DNA from: Rugalucina vietnamica
Taxonomy: Eukaryota > Mollusca > Bivalvia > Lucinida > Lucinidae
Assembly: GCA_964017185.1 (NCBI GenBank)
Contig: OZ024869.1
Location: forward strand, 60,848,761-60,912,760
DNA length: 64,000 nt
Direction of reading: 5' to 3'
Positions 34,166-46,600 of this stretch are shown piece after piece. The notes beneath the pieces are model-generated. The model worked only from the letters and a program-made list of their open reading frames with translations, had not been told where the DNA came from and made no database searches. Each line of letters begins with the position of its first letter. Position 1 is the stretch's first letter. Both the position numbers and the translations under genes were made by a program.

Positions 34166-34458
34166 TTCAATTTATTATTTATTTAAATTCAGATTGAGTA
34201 AGAAGCTTATGTGCTTATATGCTTGCCCGATTCCGGACGCAAAGATGGGTCCGAATGAGTAAGGTTGAGAATGATCAAATGTTGTAGATCTGCCGTCAGC
34301 ATGTGTAATACATGTGCACTAAAACGGTACCCTATATCATGACGATATCATTACAAAACAACCTTATCAAGCAAAATACAGTGTTTTTTTTTTTTTTAAG
34401 TTGAAAAAAAACAATGAAAATTTTCAATTCAACAGTTTTGATATTTTCTTATTTGTTC

Positions 34459-34510
34459 AAAACATAGATTGTGGACACAAGATAGAACGAATACTCACAA
34501 TCTATGTTTT
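34459..34510. repeat. Perfect 15-bp-arm hairpin
   Basis: AAAACATAGATTGTG and its exact reverse complement CACAATCTATGTTTT are separated by 22 bases. It sits just upstream of the truncated AGCTCACCTGAG-family piece and may mark a small separate element. Confidence 0.75.
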
Positions 34511-35314
34511 CAGAAGCATAGACAACCTAAGTTGACCTTGTCTTATAATAGGTTAATGTAATCCCTGGGTCATATATAGACTTTGTAGATGCTTCATGCC
34601 AAGTTTCAAAATCATAGGCCTTTTGGTTCTGAAGAAGAACAATTTTAAAGGTTTTTCAATTTATAGCCATGGCGGCCATTTTGGTCAAGTTACCTTGACC
34701 ATTAATACAAACTTTCGTTCCCCTTCCATGAAGTTTGGCTTTGATCGGCCATGCGGTTGTAGAGAAGATGTTTAAATATTATAGTCATATACATGTATAT
34801 ATCCCCCCAGACAGGAGCTGACAACCACCCGGGTCTTAATGTTTTCATAAATATAAATCTGCCCATTTGTATTATCATAGCAAGTTTCCACCTATTTAAT
34901 TACATTTAACTAATTTCCCCATTTAAATGCATGGGCGACCTACATGTAAGTTGATCTTACCGTAAAATAGGTCAAGGTCATCCCAGCGAAATGATTTATA
35001 CAAACTTTGTAGTGCTTTTAATATTGTTTGATGCTTCATGCAAAGTTACAAAATCATAGGCCTTCTGGTTCTGGAGAAGAAACATTTTAACGGTTTTTGC
35101 TATTTATAGCCAAGGCGGCCATCTTGGTCATGTGACCTGGTCCATTTATGCAAATTTCGTTCCCCCTTCCTAAGAATGCTCCGCAAACAGTTTTAACTTT
35201 GATTGGCCAAGCTGTTTCAGAGAAGAAGATCATGGTAATTGTTGACAGACGACGACGGACGGACGACGGGGCATGGCCATCCTATAAGCTCACCGGGCTC
35301 ATGTGAGCTAAAAC
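34511..35314 (+). mobile_element. Truncated AGCTCACCTGAG-family element, copy 3
   Basis: The right end is ATAAGCTCACCGGGC and then CTCATGTGAGCTAAAA, preceded by GACGACGACGGACGG repeats. The interior is nearly two of the about 450-bp units (GGCGGCCATTTTGGTCA, TATACATGTATATATCC, AGGTCAAGGTCATCCC). No left end with the AGGACCAATGGTCCT palindrome is present. Confidence 0.7.
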
Positions 35315-36100
35315 TAGATATACCCCTGAATACTCAAGTTTTGCTTTATAAAAGCGTTGTTCAATGGGGTAAACATGTCACGGACATGTTATCCTGATGA
35401 GGATAACAGACCATGCTCGATATTACTTAAAATGTGTCAAAACGTTGTAAGGCGTAGAATAAAAAAAAAACTGCACATAAAATTAAAGATCAACTAAATG
35501 TTTCAAATCGTAAATCTTGCCATGTTTACATGTAAAAGGAATTCTGTGTGTTCACGAAAAACATGTGAAATGTAGCTAAACAGAACCAATGTACGTATAT
35601 ACATGCACCAGTATGTTGAAAGTCACATGGCGATAACAAATAGTTGATAGTTGTTTTCCCACCAACAGTTATCGTCATATGCAGACGGGATCTCGGTTTA
35701 TAGTGTCACCATAAAGCCATGGGCAGCTCAGAATTGAACAAGCGATCCCTAGTTATACACACGAGTGTCAAGAAATAATATTCTGCATTGGAAGCTGTTT
35801 TATTCGCGCCAAGCATTTGTAAGGCCGACTCGCGTTGAACGCGTAATGTATCTTTAATGGCAATCATGACAGTTGATGATGCGATTTTGTAAACATGTCG
35901 TGTCAAAGGCCACTTCTGGTTCATTGTTCAATTAGAATCAGACAGTTAAACGGGAAGACAACAATAATCATTGTTACCATTGCATATGATAACATTGTTT
36001 ACGATTTATATGTTTAATTGCTGTCTGGATTTCTTTATTTTTGCATTTTACCAATGCATATAGGTTTTAAGTTTTTATTTGTTTTATTTTTTTTTGTTTT
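35315..36100. other. Interior of the 6-kb element, no recognised gene
   Basis: A minus-strand frame at 35,706-35,924 has no recognisable domain. A short hairpin GTTATCC-TGATGA-GGATAAC lies near 35,389. Confidence 0.45.
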
Positions 36101-36103
36101 GTC

Positions 36104-36280
36104 CCAGTCAACATTTTTTTTTCAGTCATGTCGGGACGGAGCCAACGCTTCCTGGGTTTAACCAGTTAGTAAGGAGTTAATGTGTCTTGCTCAAGGACAC
36201 AACACGGCTGGCGCCTGTGGGGATCGAACCCAGGACCTCTCAGGAGTCAGACGCCCTACCACTACGCCACCGCGCTCCCT
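36104..36280 (-). repeat. tRNA-derived SINE, minus strand
   Basis: Read on the minus strand from 36,280: a head AGGGAGCGCGGTGGCGTAGT (A box), a B box GGTCCTGGGTTCGATCC (36,224-36,240), then a body with TGTGTCCTTGAGCAAGACAC, and an A-rich end at about 36,113. The A and B boxes are well preserved. Confidence 0.75.
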
Positions 36281-36390
36281 AATAATTTTGTACCAGTCTT
36301 ATATCAACTACATGTACGTATTTATTCTCGACATGTGATTTTACGAAGCGACTGACTGAACCACTGCGACATGAAGTCATCTACGGAACT

Positions 36391-36393
<3 letters not shown>

Positions 36394-36430
<37 letters not shown>
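36394..36430. repeat. TG dinucleotide microsatellite
   Basis: An uninterrupted (TG)n run of about 18 repeats. Confidence 0.95.
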
Positions 36431-36432
<2 letters not shown>

Positions 36433-37339
36433 CGCATAAAGAATATTGTCGTCCTGTTTTAGGGTAAGCAAGATACGTTATGGAAAAACGAACTGTATGT
36501 TTCTCAGTCTATAAACATTCATTTTCTTGAAAATGATACTGTTTTAGTTTGAAGTTTAATTATACTCGTATTTATTTGAATTCACCCAGATAAACATCAC
36601 GCATAGTTCAAGAGAATAAAGGAGGATCAGAAAGAAAGCCTTTGACTTGGAAAAAACATCCCAAAAATCGTAATTATCGCATTCAAAATGCTGAAATACT
36701 GTGGAAGGTCTACAAAACCTCAACTTATTTCTATGTCTATGCAAAATGTAGCTAGGATATCGCACATGACTTGCAGATGATTGTCTAATGGACTCAAAAC
36801 GAAACATCAACCGTATAAATAACATCAAGATTTCGAGTATCTGTTTGAAGTACATGTATAAACATGCCAAAATAAATTATGTTCTCTCACGAGACAGCAC
36901 GTGGAACTGTACATGTAGGTCTTACACCTAATAAATATACATATATCTTTACATGTACACTATACAGTGTACTGTTTGAGTTAGTGCCTACGTCCGCGGA
37001 AAACATTTTTAAGTCGTTCAGGGTGGCAATCCTTATCCTAGCCACATTATGCCTGTACAAGCCTTCAGTATATTCATATTTTTATGTCTCACAGAGAGAA
37101 ATATTGACGCGAGGATAGATCAGCTCTTATACCAAAAATACGATCGAGCTCCCAATACAAGAGAAAACATACATGTGGGCTGCCGTCCCAAACTTCAATT
37201 CCTTTACGATTTAAGAATTTAATGTAGTAGGGCATTTCATGATTCTTGCATTTGCCAAAAATATAATCAGCTGATAATATATGTTTTATTTCCAAAGCTT
37301 TTTTGTCACAAGAGAGACAAATAAAGAAAAGAAAAAAGT

Positions 37340-37415
37340 GATACGTCCGGGACTCGAACCCAGCACCTTTCGTTTTCAATTCCAAGCACGCTAGCTACTG
37401 AGCTACAGAGATAGA
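37340..37415 (-). repeat. tRNA-like module in right TIR
   Basis: On the minus strand TGTAGCTCAGTAGCTAGC (A box) and GGTGCTGGGTTCGAGTCCC (B box, 37,347-37,365). It is better preserved than the left-arm module. The homology between the two TIRs continues on both sides of the module, so it is part of the TIR and not two independent insertions. Confidence 0.65.
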
Positions 37416-37609
37416 CGTCCTACGCTGTAGCATTTATTGCATGTCTTATTTAATTCGTCTTCGTCGGGCTATTGGTAGTTTTGACTAAGTAATTCTTCAT
37501 ATCGTCCCTCGTCTTCGTCTCAAATATGCCCTCACGAGTCGTTCCCCATCACACGGAAAGTCATAACCGCAAGCGCCAGCAGCAGTTACGTTCAAAAGTG
37601 AAAAATGTC

Positions 37610-40600
37610 TTATACTGGGAAAACTCTGGTTTGTCGGAAATTTCAACTCAAACATTGGAAAACGTGAACATTCATGGTTTTGGGGGTGGGGTAAGAGGCA
37701 CCCCTGTCATTGACGTGCGCGGAGTTTAGGGAGCAAGCGACCTAGTTGGATTTACGGTAGAAGGAATGTACTTTCAGACCACATAAGCGGCTATGCCGGG
37801 AAAACTCTAGTTTTCGAGAAATAGGGGTACAAAAATGACCAAAAATGGAAATTTCTGTATAGTATTGCAATGTGTCGGTACCAACTCGGGCTGGTTTCTC
37901 ACAGAACCCCACCGAGTTTAGGGAGTTCGAGACCCAGTGGGTCTTGTAGTCCATACAAGTGCCTTTACAGCCCATATGTCGGTTATACTGGGAAATCTCT
38001 GGTTTGTCGAAAATTTCAACTCAAACATTCGGAAACGTGAACATTCATGGGTTTGGGGGTGGGGTATAAGGCACCCCTGTCTTTGACGTGCGCGGAGTTT
38101 AGGGAGCAAGCGACCTAGTAGGATTTACAGTAGAAGGGATGTATTTTCAGACCATATAAGCGGCTATGTCGGGAAAACTCTGGTTTTCGAGAAATAGGGG
38201 TACAAAGATGACCAAAAATGGAAATTTCTGTATAGTATTGCAATGTGTCGGTACCAACTCGGGCTGGTTTCTCACAGAACCCCACCGAGTTTAGGGAGTT
38301 CGAGACCCAGTGGGCCTTGTAGTCCATACAAGTGCCTTTACAGCCCATAGGTCGGTTATACTGGGAAAACTCTGGTTTGTCGGAAATTTCAGCTCAAACA
38401 TTGGGAAACGTGAACATTCATTGGTTTGGGATTGGGGTAAGAGGCACCCCTGTCATTGACGTGCGCGGAGTTTAGGGAGCAAGCGACCTAGTGGGATTTA
38501 CAGAAGAAGGAATGTACTTTCAGACCACATAAGCGGCTATGCCGGGAAAACTAGTTTTCTAGAAATAGGGGTATAAAAATGACCAAAAATGGAAATTTCT
38601 GTACAGTATTGCAATGTGTCGGTACCAACTCGGGCTGGTTTCTCACAGAACCCCACCGAGTTTAGGGAGTTCGAGACCCAGTGGGGCTTGTAGTCTATAC
38701 AAGTGCCTTTACAGCCCATAGGTCGGTTATACTGGGAAAACTCTGGTTTGTCGGAAATTTTAACTCAAACATTGGGAAATGTGAACATTCATGGTTTTGG
38801 GGGAGGGGTAAGAGGCACCCCTGTCTTTGACGTGCGCGGAGTTTAGGGAGCAAGCGACCTTGTGGGATTTACAGTAGAAGGAATGTACTTTCAGACCACA
38901 TAAGCGGCTATGCCGGTAAAACTCTAGTTTTCGAAAAAATAGGGGTACAAAAATGACCAAAAATGGAAATTTCTGTACAGTATTGCAATGTGTCGGTACC
39001 AACTCGGGCTGGTTTCTCACAGAACCCCACCGAGTTTAGGGAGTTCGAGACCCAGTGGGTCTTGTAGTCCATACAAGTGCCTTTACAGCCCATAGGTCGG
39101 TTATACTGGGAAAACTCTGGTTTGTCGAAAATTTTAACTCAAACATTGGGAAACGTGAACATTCATGGGTTTGGGGGTGGGGTATAAGGCACCCCTGTCA
39201 TTGACGTGCGCGGAGTTTAGGGAGCAAGCGACCTAGTGGGATTTACAGTAGAAGGGATGTAATTTCATACCATATAAGCGGCTATGTCGGGAAAACTCTG
39301 GTTTTCGAGAAATAGGGGTACAAAAATGACCAAAAATGGAAATTTCTGTATAGTATTGCAATGTGTCGGTACCAACTCGGGCTGGTTTCTCACAGAACCC
39401 CACCGAGTTTAGGGAGTTCGAGACCCAGTGGGTCTTGTAGTCCATACAAGTGCCTTTACAGCCCATATGTCGGTTATACTGGGAAATCTCTGGTTTGTCG
39501 AAAATTTCAACTCAAACATTCGGAAACGTGAACATTCATGGGTTTGGGGGTGGGGTATAAGGCACCCCTGTCTTTGACGTGCGCGGAGTTTAGGGAGCAA
39601 GCGACCTAGTAGGATTTACAGTAGAAGGGATGTATTTTCAGACCATATAAGCGGCTATGTCGGGAAAACTCTGGTTTTCGAGAAATAGGGGTACAAAGAT
39701 GACCAAAAATGGAAATTTCTGTATAGTATTGCAATGTGTCGGTACCAACTCGGGCTGGTTTCTCACAGAACCCCACCGAGTTTAGGGAGTTCGAGACCCA
39801 GTGGGCCTTGTAGTCCATACAAGTGCCTTTACAGCCCATAGGTCGGTTATACTGGGAAAACTCTGGTTTGTCGGAAATTTCAGCTCAAACATTGGGAAAC
39901 GTGAACATTCATTGGTTTGGGGGTGGGGTAAGAGGCACCCCTGTCATTGACGTGCGCAGAGTTTAGGGAGCAAGCGACCTAGTGGGATTTACAGAAAAAG
40001 GAATGTACCTATAGACCACATAAGCGGCTATGCCGGGAAAACTCTAGTTTTTTAGAAATAGGGGTACAAAAATGACCAAAAATGGAAATTTCTGTACAGT
40101 ATTGCAATGTGTCGGTACCAACTCGGGCTGGTTTCTCACAGAACCCCACCGAGTTTAGGGAGTTCGAGACCCAGTGGGGCTTGTAGCCTATACAAGTGCC
40201 TTTACAGCCCATAGGTCGGTTATACTGGGAAAACTCTGGTTTGTCGGAAATTTCAACTCAAACATTGGGAAACGTGAACATTTATGGTTTTGGGGGAGGG
40301 GTAAGAGGCATCACTGTCTTTGACGTGCGCGGAGTTTAGGGAGCAAGCGACCTAGTGGGATTTACAGTAGAAGGAATGTACTTTCAGACCACATCAGCGG
40401 CTATGCCGGGAAAACTCTAGTTTTCGAAAAAATAGGGGTACAAAAATGACCAAAAATGGAAATTTCTTTACAGTATTGCAATGTGTCGGTACCAACTCGG
40501 GCTGGTTTCTCACAGAACCCCACCGAGTTTAGGGAGTTCGAGACCCAGTGGGGCTTGTAGTCCATACAAGTGCCTTTACAGCCCATAGGTCGGTTATACT

Positions 40601-43600
40601 GGGTTAACTCTGGTTTGAGGAAATTTTAACTCAAACATTGGGAAACGTGAACATTCATGGGTTTGGGGGTGGGGTATAAGGTACCCCTGTGATTGGCGAG
40701 CACGGAGTTTAGGGAGCAAGCGACCTAGTGGGATTTACAGTAGAAGGGATGTACTTTTAGACCATATAAGCGGCTATGTCAAGAAAACTCTGGTTTTCGA
40801 GAAATAGGGGTACAAAGAGGACCGAAAATGGAATTTTCTGTACAGTATTGCAATGTGTCGGTACCAACTCGGGCTGGTTTCTCACAGAACCCCACCGAGT
40901 TTAGGGAGTTCGAGACCCAGTGGGCCTTGTAGTCCATACAAGTGCCTTTACAGCCCATAGGTCGGTTATACTGGGAAAACTCTGGTTTGTCGGAAATTTC
41001 AACTCAAACATTGGGAAACGTGAACATTCATTGGTTTGGGGGTGGGGTAAGAGGCACCCCTGTCATTGACGTGAGCGGAGTTTAGGGAGCAAGCGACCTA
41101 GTGGGATTTACAGAAGAAGGATTGTACTTTCAGACCACATAAGCGGCTATGTCGGGAAAACTCTAGTTTTCTAGAAATAGGGGTACAAATATGACCAAAA
41201 ATGGAAATTTCTGTACAGTATTGCAATGTGTCGGTACCAACTCGGGCTGGTTTCTCACAGAACCCCACCGAGGTTAGGGAGTTCGAGACCCAGTGGGGCT
41301 TGTAGTCCATACAAGTGCCTTTACAGCCCATAGGACGGTTATACTGGGAAAACTCTGGTTTGTCGGAAATTTTAACTCAAACATTGGGAAACGTGAACAT
41401 TCATGGTTTTGGGGGTGGGGTATAAGGTACCCCTGTGATTGGCGAGCACGGAGTTTAGGGAGCAAGCGACCTAGTGGGATTTACAGTAGAAGGAATGTAC
41501 TTTTAGACCATATAAGCGGCTATGTCGGGAAAACTCTGGTTTTCGAGAAATAGGGTACAAAGATGACCGAAAATGGAAATTTCTGTACAGTATTGCAATG
41601 TGTCGGTACCAACTCGGGCTGGTTTCTCAAAGAACCCCACCGAGTTTAGGGAGTTCGAGATCCAGTGGGGCTTGTAGTCTATACAAGTGCCTTTACAGCC
41701 CATAGGTCGGTTATACTGGGAAAACTCTGGTTTGTCGGAAATTTCAACTCAAACATTGGGAAACGTGAACATTCATGGGTTTGGGGGTGGGGTATGAGGC
41801 ACCCCTGTCATTGGCGTGCGCGGAGTTTAGGGAGCAAGCGACCTAGTGGGATTTACAGTAGAATGTATGTACTTTTAGACTACATAATTGGCTATGCCGG
41901 GAAAACTCTAGTTTTCGAGAAACAGGGGTACAAAAATGACCAAAAATGGAAATTTCTGTACAGTATTGCAATGTGTCGGTACCAACTCGTGCTGGTTTCT
42001 CACAGAACCCCACCGAGTTTAGGGAATTCGAGACCCAGTGGGGCTTGTAGTCCATACAAGTGCCTTTACAGCCCATAGGTCGGTTATACTGGGAAAACTC
42101 TGGTTTGTCGGAAATTTTAACTCAAACATTGGACAACGTGAACATTCATGGATTTGGGGGTGGGGTATAAGGTACCCCTGTGATTGGCGAGCACGGAGTT
42201 TAGGGAGCAAGCGACCTAGTGGGATTTACAGTAAAAGGGATGTACTTTTAGACCATATAAGCGGCTATGTCGGGAAAACTCTTGTTTTCGAGAAATAGGG
42301 GTACAAAGATGACCGAAAATGGAAATTTCTGTACAGTATTGCAATGTGTCGGTACCAACTCGGGCTGGTTTCTCACAGAACCCCACCGAGTTTAGGGAGT
42401 TCGAGACCCAGTGGGCCTTGTAGTCCATACAAGTGCCTTTACAGCCCATAGGACGGTAATACTGGTAAAACTCTGGTTTGTCGGAAATTTCAACTCAAAC
42501 ATTGGGAAACGTGAACATTCATGGGTATGGGGGTGGGGTATGAGGCACCCCTGTCATTGACGTGCGCGGAGTTTAGGGAGCAAGCGACCTAGTGGGATTT
42601 ACAGTAGAATGGATGTTCTTTTAGACCACATAATTGGCTATGCCGGGAAAACTCTAGTTTTTCGAGAAACAGGGGTACAAAAATGACCAAAAATGGAAAT
42701 TTCTGTATAGTATTGCAATGTGTCGGTACCAACTCGGGCTGGTTTCTCACAGAACCCCACCGAGTTTAGGGAGTTCGAGACCCAGTGGGGCTTGTAGTCC
42801 ATACAAGTGCCTTTACAGCCCATAGGTCGGTTATACTGGGAAAACTCTGGTTTGTCGGAAATTTTAACTCAAACATTGGGAAACGTGAACATTCATGGGT
42901 TTGGGGGTGGGGTATAAGGTACCCCTGTAATTGGCGAGCACGGAGGTTAGGGGGCAAGCGTCCTAGTGGGATTTGCAATAGAAGGGATGTACTTTTAGAC
43001 CATATAAGCGGCTATGTCGGGAAAACTCTGGTTTTCGAGAAAAAGGGGTACAAAGATGACCTAAAATGGAAATTTCTGTACAGTATTGCAATGTGTCGGT
43101 ACCAACTCGGGCTGGTTTCTCACAGAACCCCGCCGAGTTTAGGGAGTTCGAGACCCAGTGGGGCTTGTAGTCTATACAAGTACCTTTACAGCCCATAGGT
43201 CGGTTATACTGGTAAAACTCTGGTTTGTCGGAAATTTCAACTCAAACATTGGGAAACGTGAACATTCATCGGTTTGGGGTTGGGTAAGAGGCACCCCTGT
43301 CATTGACGTGCGCGGAGATAAGGGAGCAAGCGACCTAGTGAGATTTACAGAAGAAGGAATGTACTTTCAGACCACATAAGCGGCTATGCCGGGAAAACTC
43401 TAGTTTTCTAGAAATAGGGGTACAAAAATGACCAAAAATGGAAATTTCTGTACAGTATTGCAATGTGTCGGTACCAACTCGGGCTGGTTTCTCACAGAAC
43501 CCCACCGAGTTTAGGGAGTTCGAGACCCAGTGGGGCTTGTAGTCCATACAAGTGCCTTTACAGCTCATAGGTCGGTTATACTGGGAAAACTCTGGTTTGT

Positions 43601-46600
43601 CGGAAATTTTAACTCAAACATTGGGAAACGTGAACATTCATGGGTTTGGGGGTGGGGTATAAGGTACCCCTGTCATTGGTGTGCACGGAGTTTAGGGAGC
43701 AAGCGACCTAGTGGGATTTAGAGTAGAAGGGATGTACTTTTAGACCATATAAGCGGCTATGTCGGGAAAACTCTAGTTTTCGAGAAATAGGGGTACAAAG
43801 ATGACCGAAAATGGAAATTTCTGTACAGTATTGCAATGTGTCGGTACCAACTCGGGCTGGTTTCTCACAGAACCCCACCGACTTTAGGGAGTTCGAGATC
43901 CAGTGGGGCTTGTAGTCCATACAAGTGCCTTTACAGCCCATAGGTCGGTTATACTGGGAAAACTCTGGTTTGTCGGAAATTTTAACTCAAACATTGGGAA
44001 ACGTGAACATTCATGGGTGTGGGGGTTGGGTATGAGGCACCCCTGTCATTGACGTGCGCGGAGTTTAGGGAGCAATTGACCTAGTGGGATTTACAGTAAA
44101 ATGGATGTACTTTTAGACCACATAATTGGCTATGCCGGGAAGACTCTAGTTTTCGAGACACAGGGGTACAAAAATGACCAAAAATGGAAATTTCTGTATA
44201 GTATTGCAATGTGTCGGTACCAACTCGGGCTGGTTTCTCACAGAACCCCACCGAGTTTAGGGAGTTCGAGACCCAGTGGGGCTTGTAGTCCATACAAGTG
44301 CCTTTACAGCCCATAGGTCGGTTATACTGGGAAAACTCTGGTTTGTCGGAAATTTTAACTCAAACATTGGGAAACGTGAACATTCATGGGTTTGGGGGTG
44401 GGGTATAAGGTACCCCTGTGATTGGCGAGCACGGAGTTTAGGGAGCAAGCGACCTAGTGGGATTTACAGAAGAAGGGATGTACTTTTACAGTATTGCAAT
44501 GTGTCGGTACCATTTGGGCTGGTTTCTCACAGAACCCCACCGAGTTTAGGGAGTTCGAGACCCAGTGGGGCTTGTAGTCTATACAAGTGCCTTTACAGCC
44601 CATAGGTCGGATATACTGGGAAAACTCTGGTTTGTTGGAAATTTCAACTCAAACATTGGTCAACGTGAACATTCATGGGTTTGGGGGTGGGGTATGAGGC
44701 ACCCCTGTCATTGACGTGCGCGGAGTTTAGGGAGCAAGCGACCTAGTGGGATTTACAGTAGAATGTATGTACGTTTAGACCACATAATTGGCTATGCCGG
44801 GAAAACTCTAGTTTACGAGAAATAGGGGTACAAAAATGACCAAAAATGGAAATTTCTGTACAGTATTGCAATGTGTCGGTACCAACTCGTGCTGGTTTCT
44901 CACAGAACCCCACCGAGTTTAGGGAGTTCGAGACCCAGTGGGGCTTGTAGTCCATACAAGTGCCTTTACAGCCCATAGGTCGGTTATACTGGGAAAACTC
45001 TGGTTTGTCGGAAATTTCAACTCAAACATTGGGAAACGTGAACATTTATGGGTTTGGGGGTGGGGTATGAGGCACCCCTGTCATTGACGTGCGCGGAGTT
45101 TAGGGAGCAAGCGACCTAGTTGGATTTACAGTAGAAGGGATGTACTTTCAGAACATGTAAGCGGCTATGTCGGGAAAACTCTGGTTTTCGATAAATAGGG
45201 GTACAAATATGACCGAAAATGGAAATTTCTGTATAGTATTGCAATGTGTCGGTACCAACTCGGGCTGGTTTCTCACAGAACCCCACAGAGTTTAGGGAGT
45301 TCGAGACCCAGTGGGGCTTGTAGTCCATACAAGTGCCTTTACAGCCCATAGGTCGGTTATACTGGGAAAACTCTGGTTTGTCGGAAATTTCAACTCAAAA
45401 CATTGGACAACGTGAACATTCATGGGTTTGGGGGTGGGGTATAAGGTACCCCTGTCATTGGCGTGCACGGACTTTAGGGAGCAAGCGACCTAGTGGGATT
45501 TACAGTAGAAGGGATGTACTTTCAGACCATATAAGCGGCTATGTCGGGAAAACTCTGGTTTTCGAGAAATAGGGGTACAAATATGACCGAAAATGGAAAT
45601 TTCTGTATAGTATTGCAATGTGTCGGTACCAACTCGGGCTGGTTTCTCACAGAACCCCACCGAGTTTAGGGAGTTCGAGACCCAGTGGGCCTTGTAGTCC
45701 ATACAAGTGCCTTTACAGCCCATAGGTCGGGAATACTGGGAAAACTCTGGTTTGTCGGAAATTACAACTCAAACATTGGAAAACGTGAACATTCATGGGT
45801 TTGGGGGTGGGGTATGAGGCACCCCTGTCATTGACGTGCGCGGAGTTTAGGGAGCAAGCGACCTAGTGGGATTTACAGTAGAATGTATGTACTTTTAGAC
45901 CACATAATTGGCTATGCCGGGAAAACTCTGGTTTTCGAGAAACAGGGGTACAAAAATGACCAAAAATGGAAATTTCTGTATAGTATTGCAATTTGTCGGT
46001 ACCAACTCGGGCTGGTTTCTCACAGAACCCCACCGACTTTAGGGAGTTCAAGACCCAGTGGGGCTTGTAGTCCATACAAGTGCCTTTACAGCCCATAGGT
46101 CGGTTATACTGGGAAAACTCTGGTTTGTCGGAAATTTTAACTCAAACATTGGGAAACGTGAACATTCATGGGTTTGGGGGTGGGGTATAAGGTACCCATT
46201 TGATTGGCGAGCACGGAGTTTAGGGAGCAAGCGACCTAATGGGATTTACAGTAGAAGGGATGTACTTTTAGACCATATAAGCGGCTATGTCGGGAAAACT
46301 CTGGTTTTCGAGAAATAGGGGTACAAAGATGACCGAAAATGGAAATTTCTGTACAGTATTGCAATGTGTCGGTACCAACTCGGGCTGGTTTCTCACAGAA
46401 CCCCACTGAGTTTAGGGAGTTCGAGACCCAGTGGGCCTTGTAGTCCATACAAGTGCCTTTACAGCCCATAGGTCGGGAATACTGGGAAAACTCTGGTTTG
46501 TCGGAAATTACAACTCAAACATTGGAAAACGTGAACATTCATGGGTTTGGGGGTGGGGTATGAGGCACCCCTGTCATTGACGTGCGCGGAGTTTAGGGAG

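Larger units (their letters stand above)
31626..37609. mobile_element. 5,984-bp TIR element inserted in the satellite; TTATA target duplication
   Basis: Satellite sequence GGTCGGTTATA stops at 31,625 and resumes at 37,610 with TTATACTGGGAAAAC, so TTATA (31,621-31,625 and 37,610-37,614) is duplicated. The element starts GACATTTTTCACTTTTGAAC and ends with its reverse complement. The inverted repeats run about 420 bp (31,626-32,055 and 37,195-37,609), near-identical in the first 40 bases and about 75-85% identical further in. Each arm contains a tRNA-like module. The 5.1-kb interior has no frame with a recognisable domain and contains SINEs and a piece of the AGCTCACCTGAG family. The 5-bp duplication and long inverted ends fit none of the superfamilies I know exactly, so it stands as an unclassified non-autonomous DNA element. 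Confidence 0.85.

Noticed and set aside
31820-37415. Functional tRNA genes in the TIRs and SINEs
   Set aside because: A and B boxes are present, but acceptor and anticodon stems do not pair; these are SINE-like derivatives.
31626-37609. LTR retroelement for the 6-kb insertion because of its 5-bp target duplication
   Set aside because: The terminal repeats are inverted, not direct, and there is no retroelement coding region.
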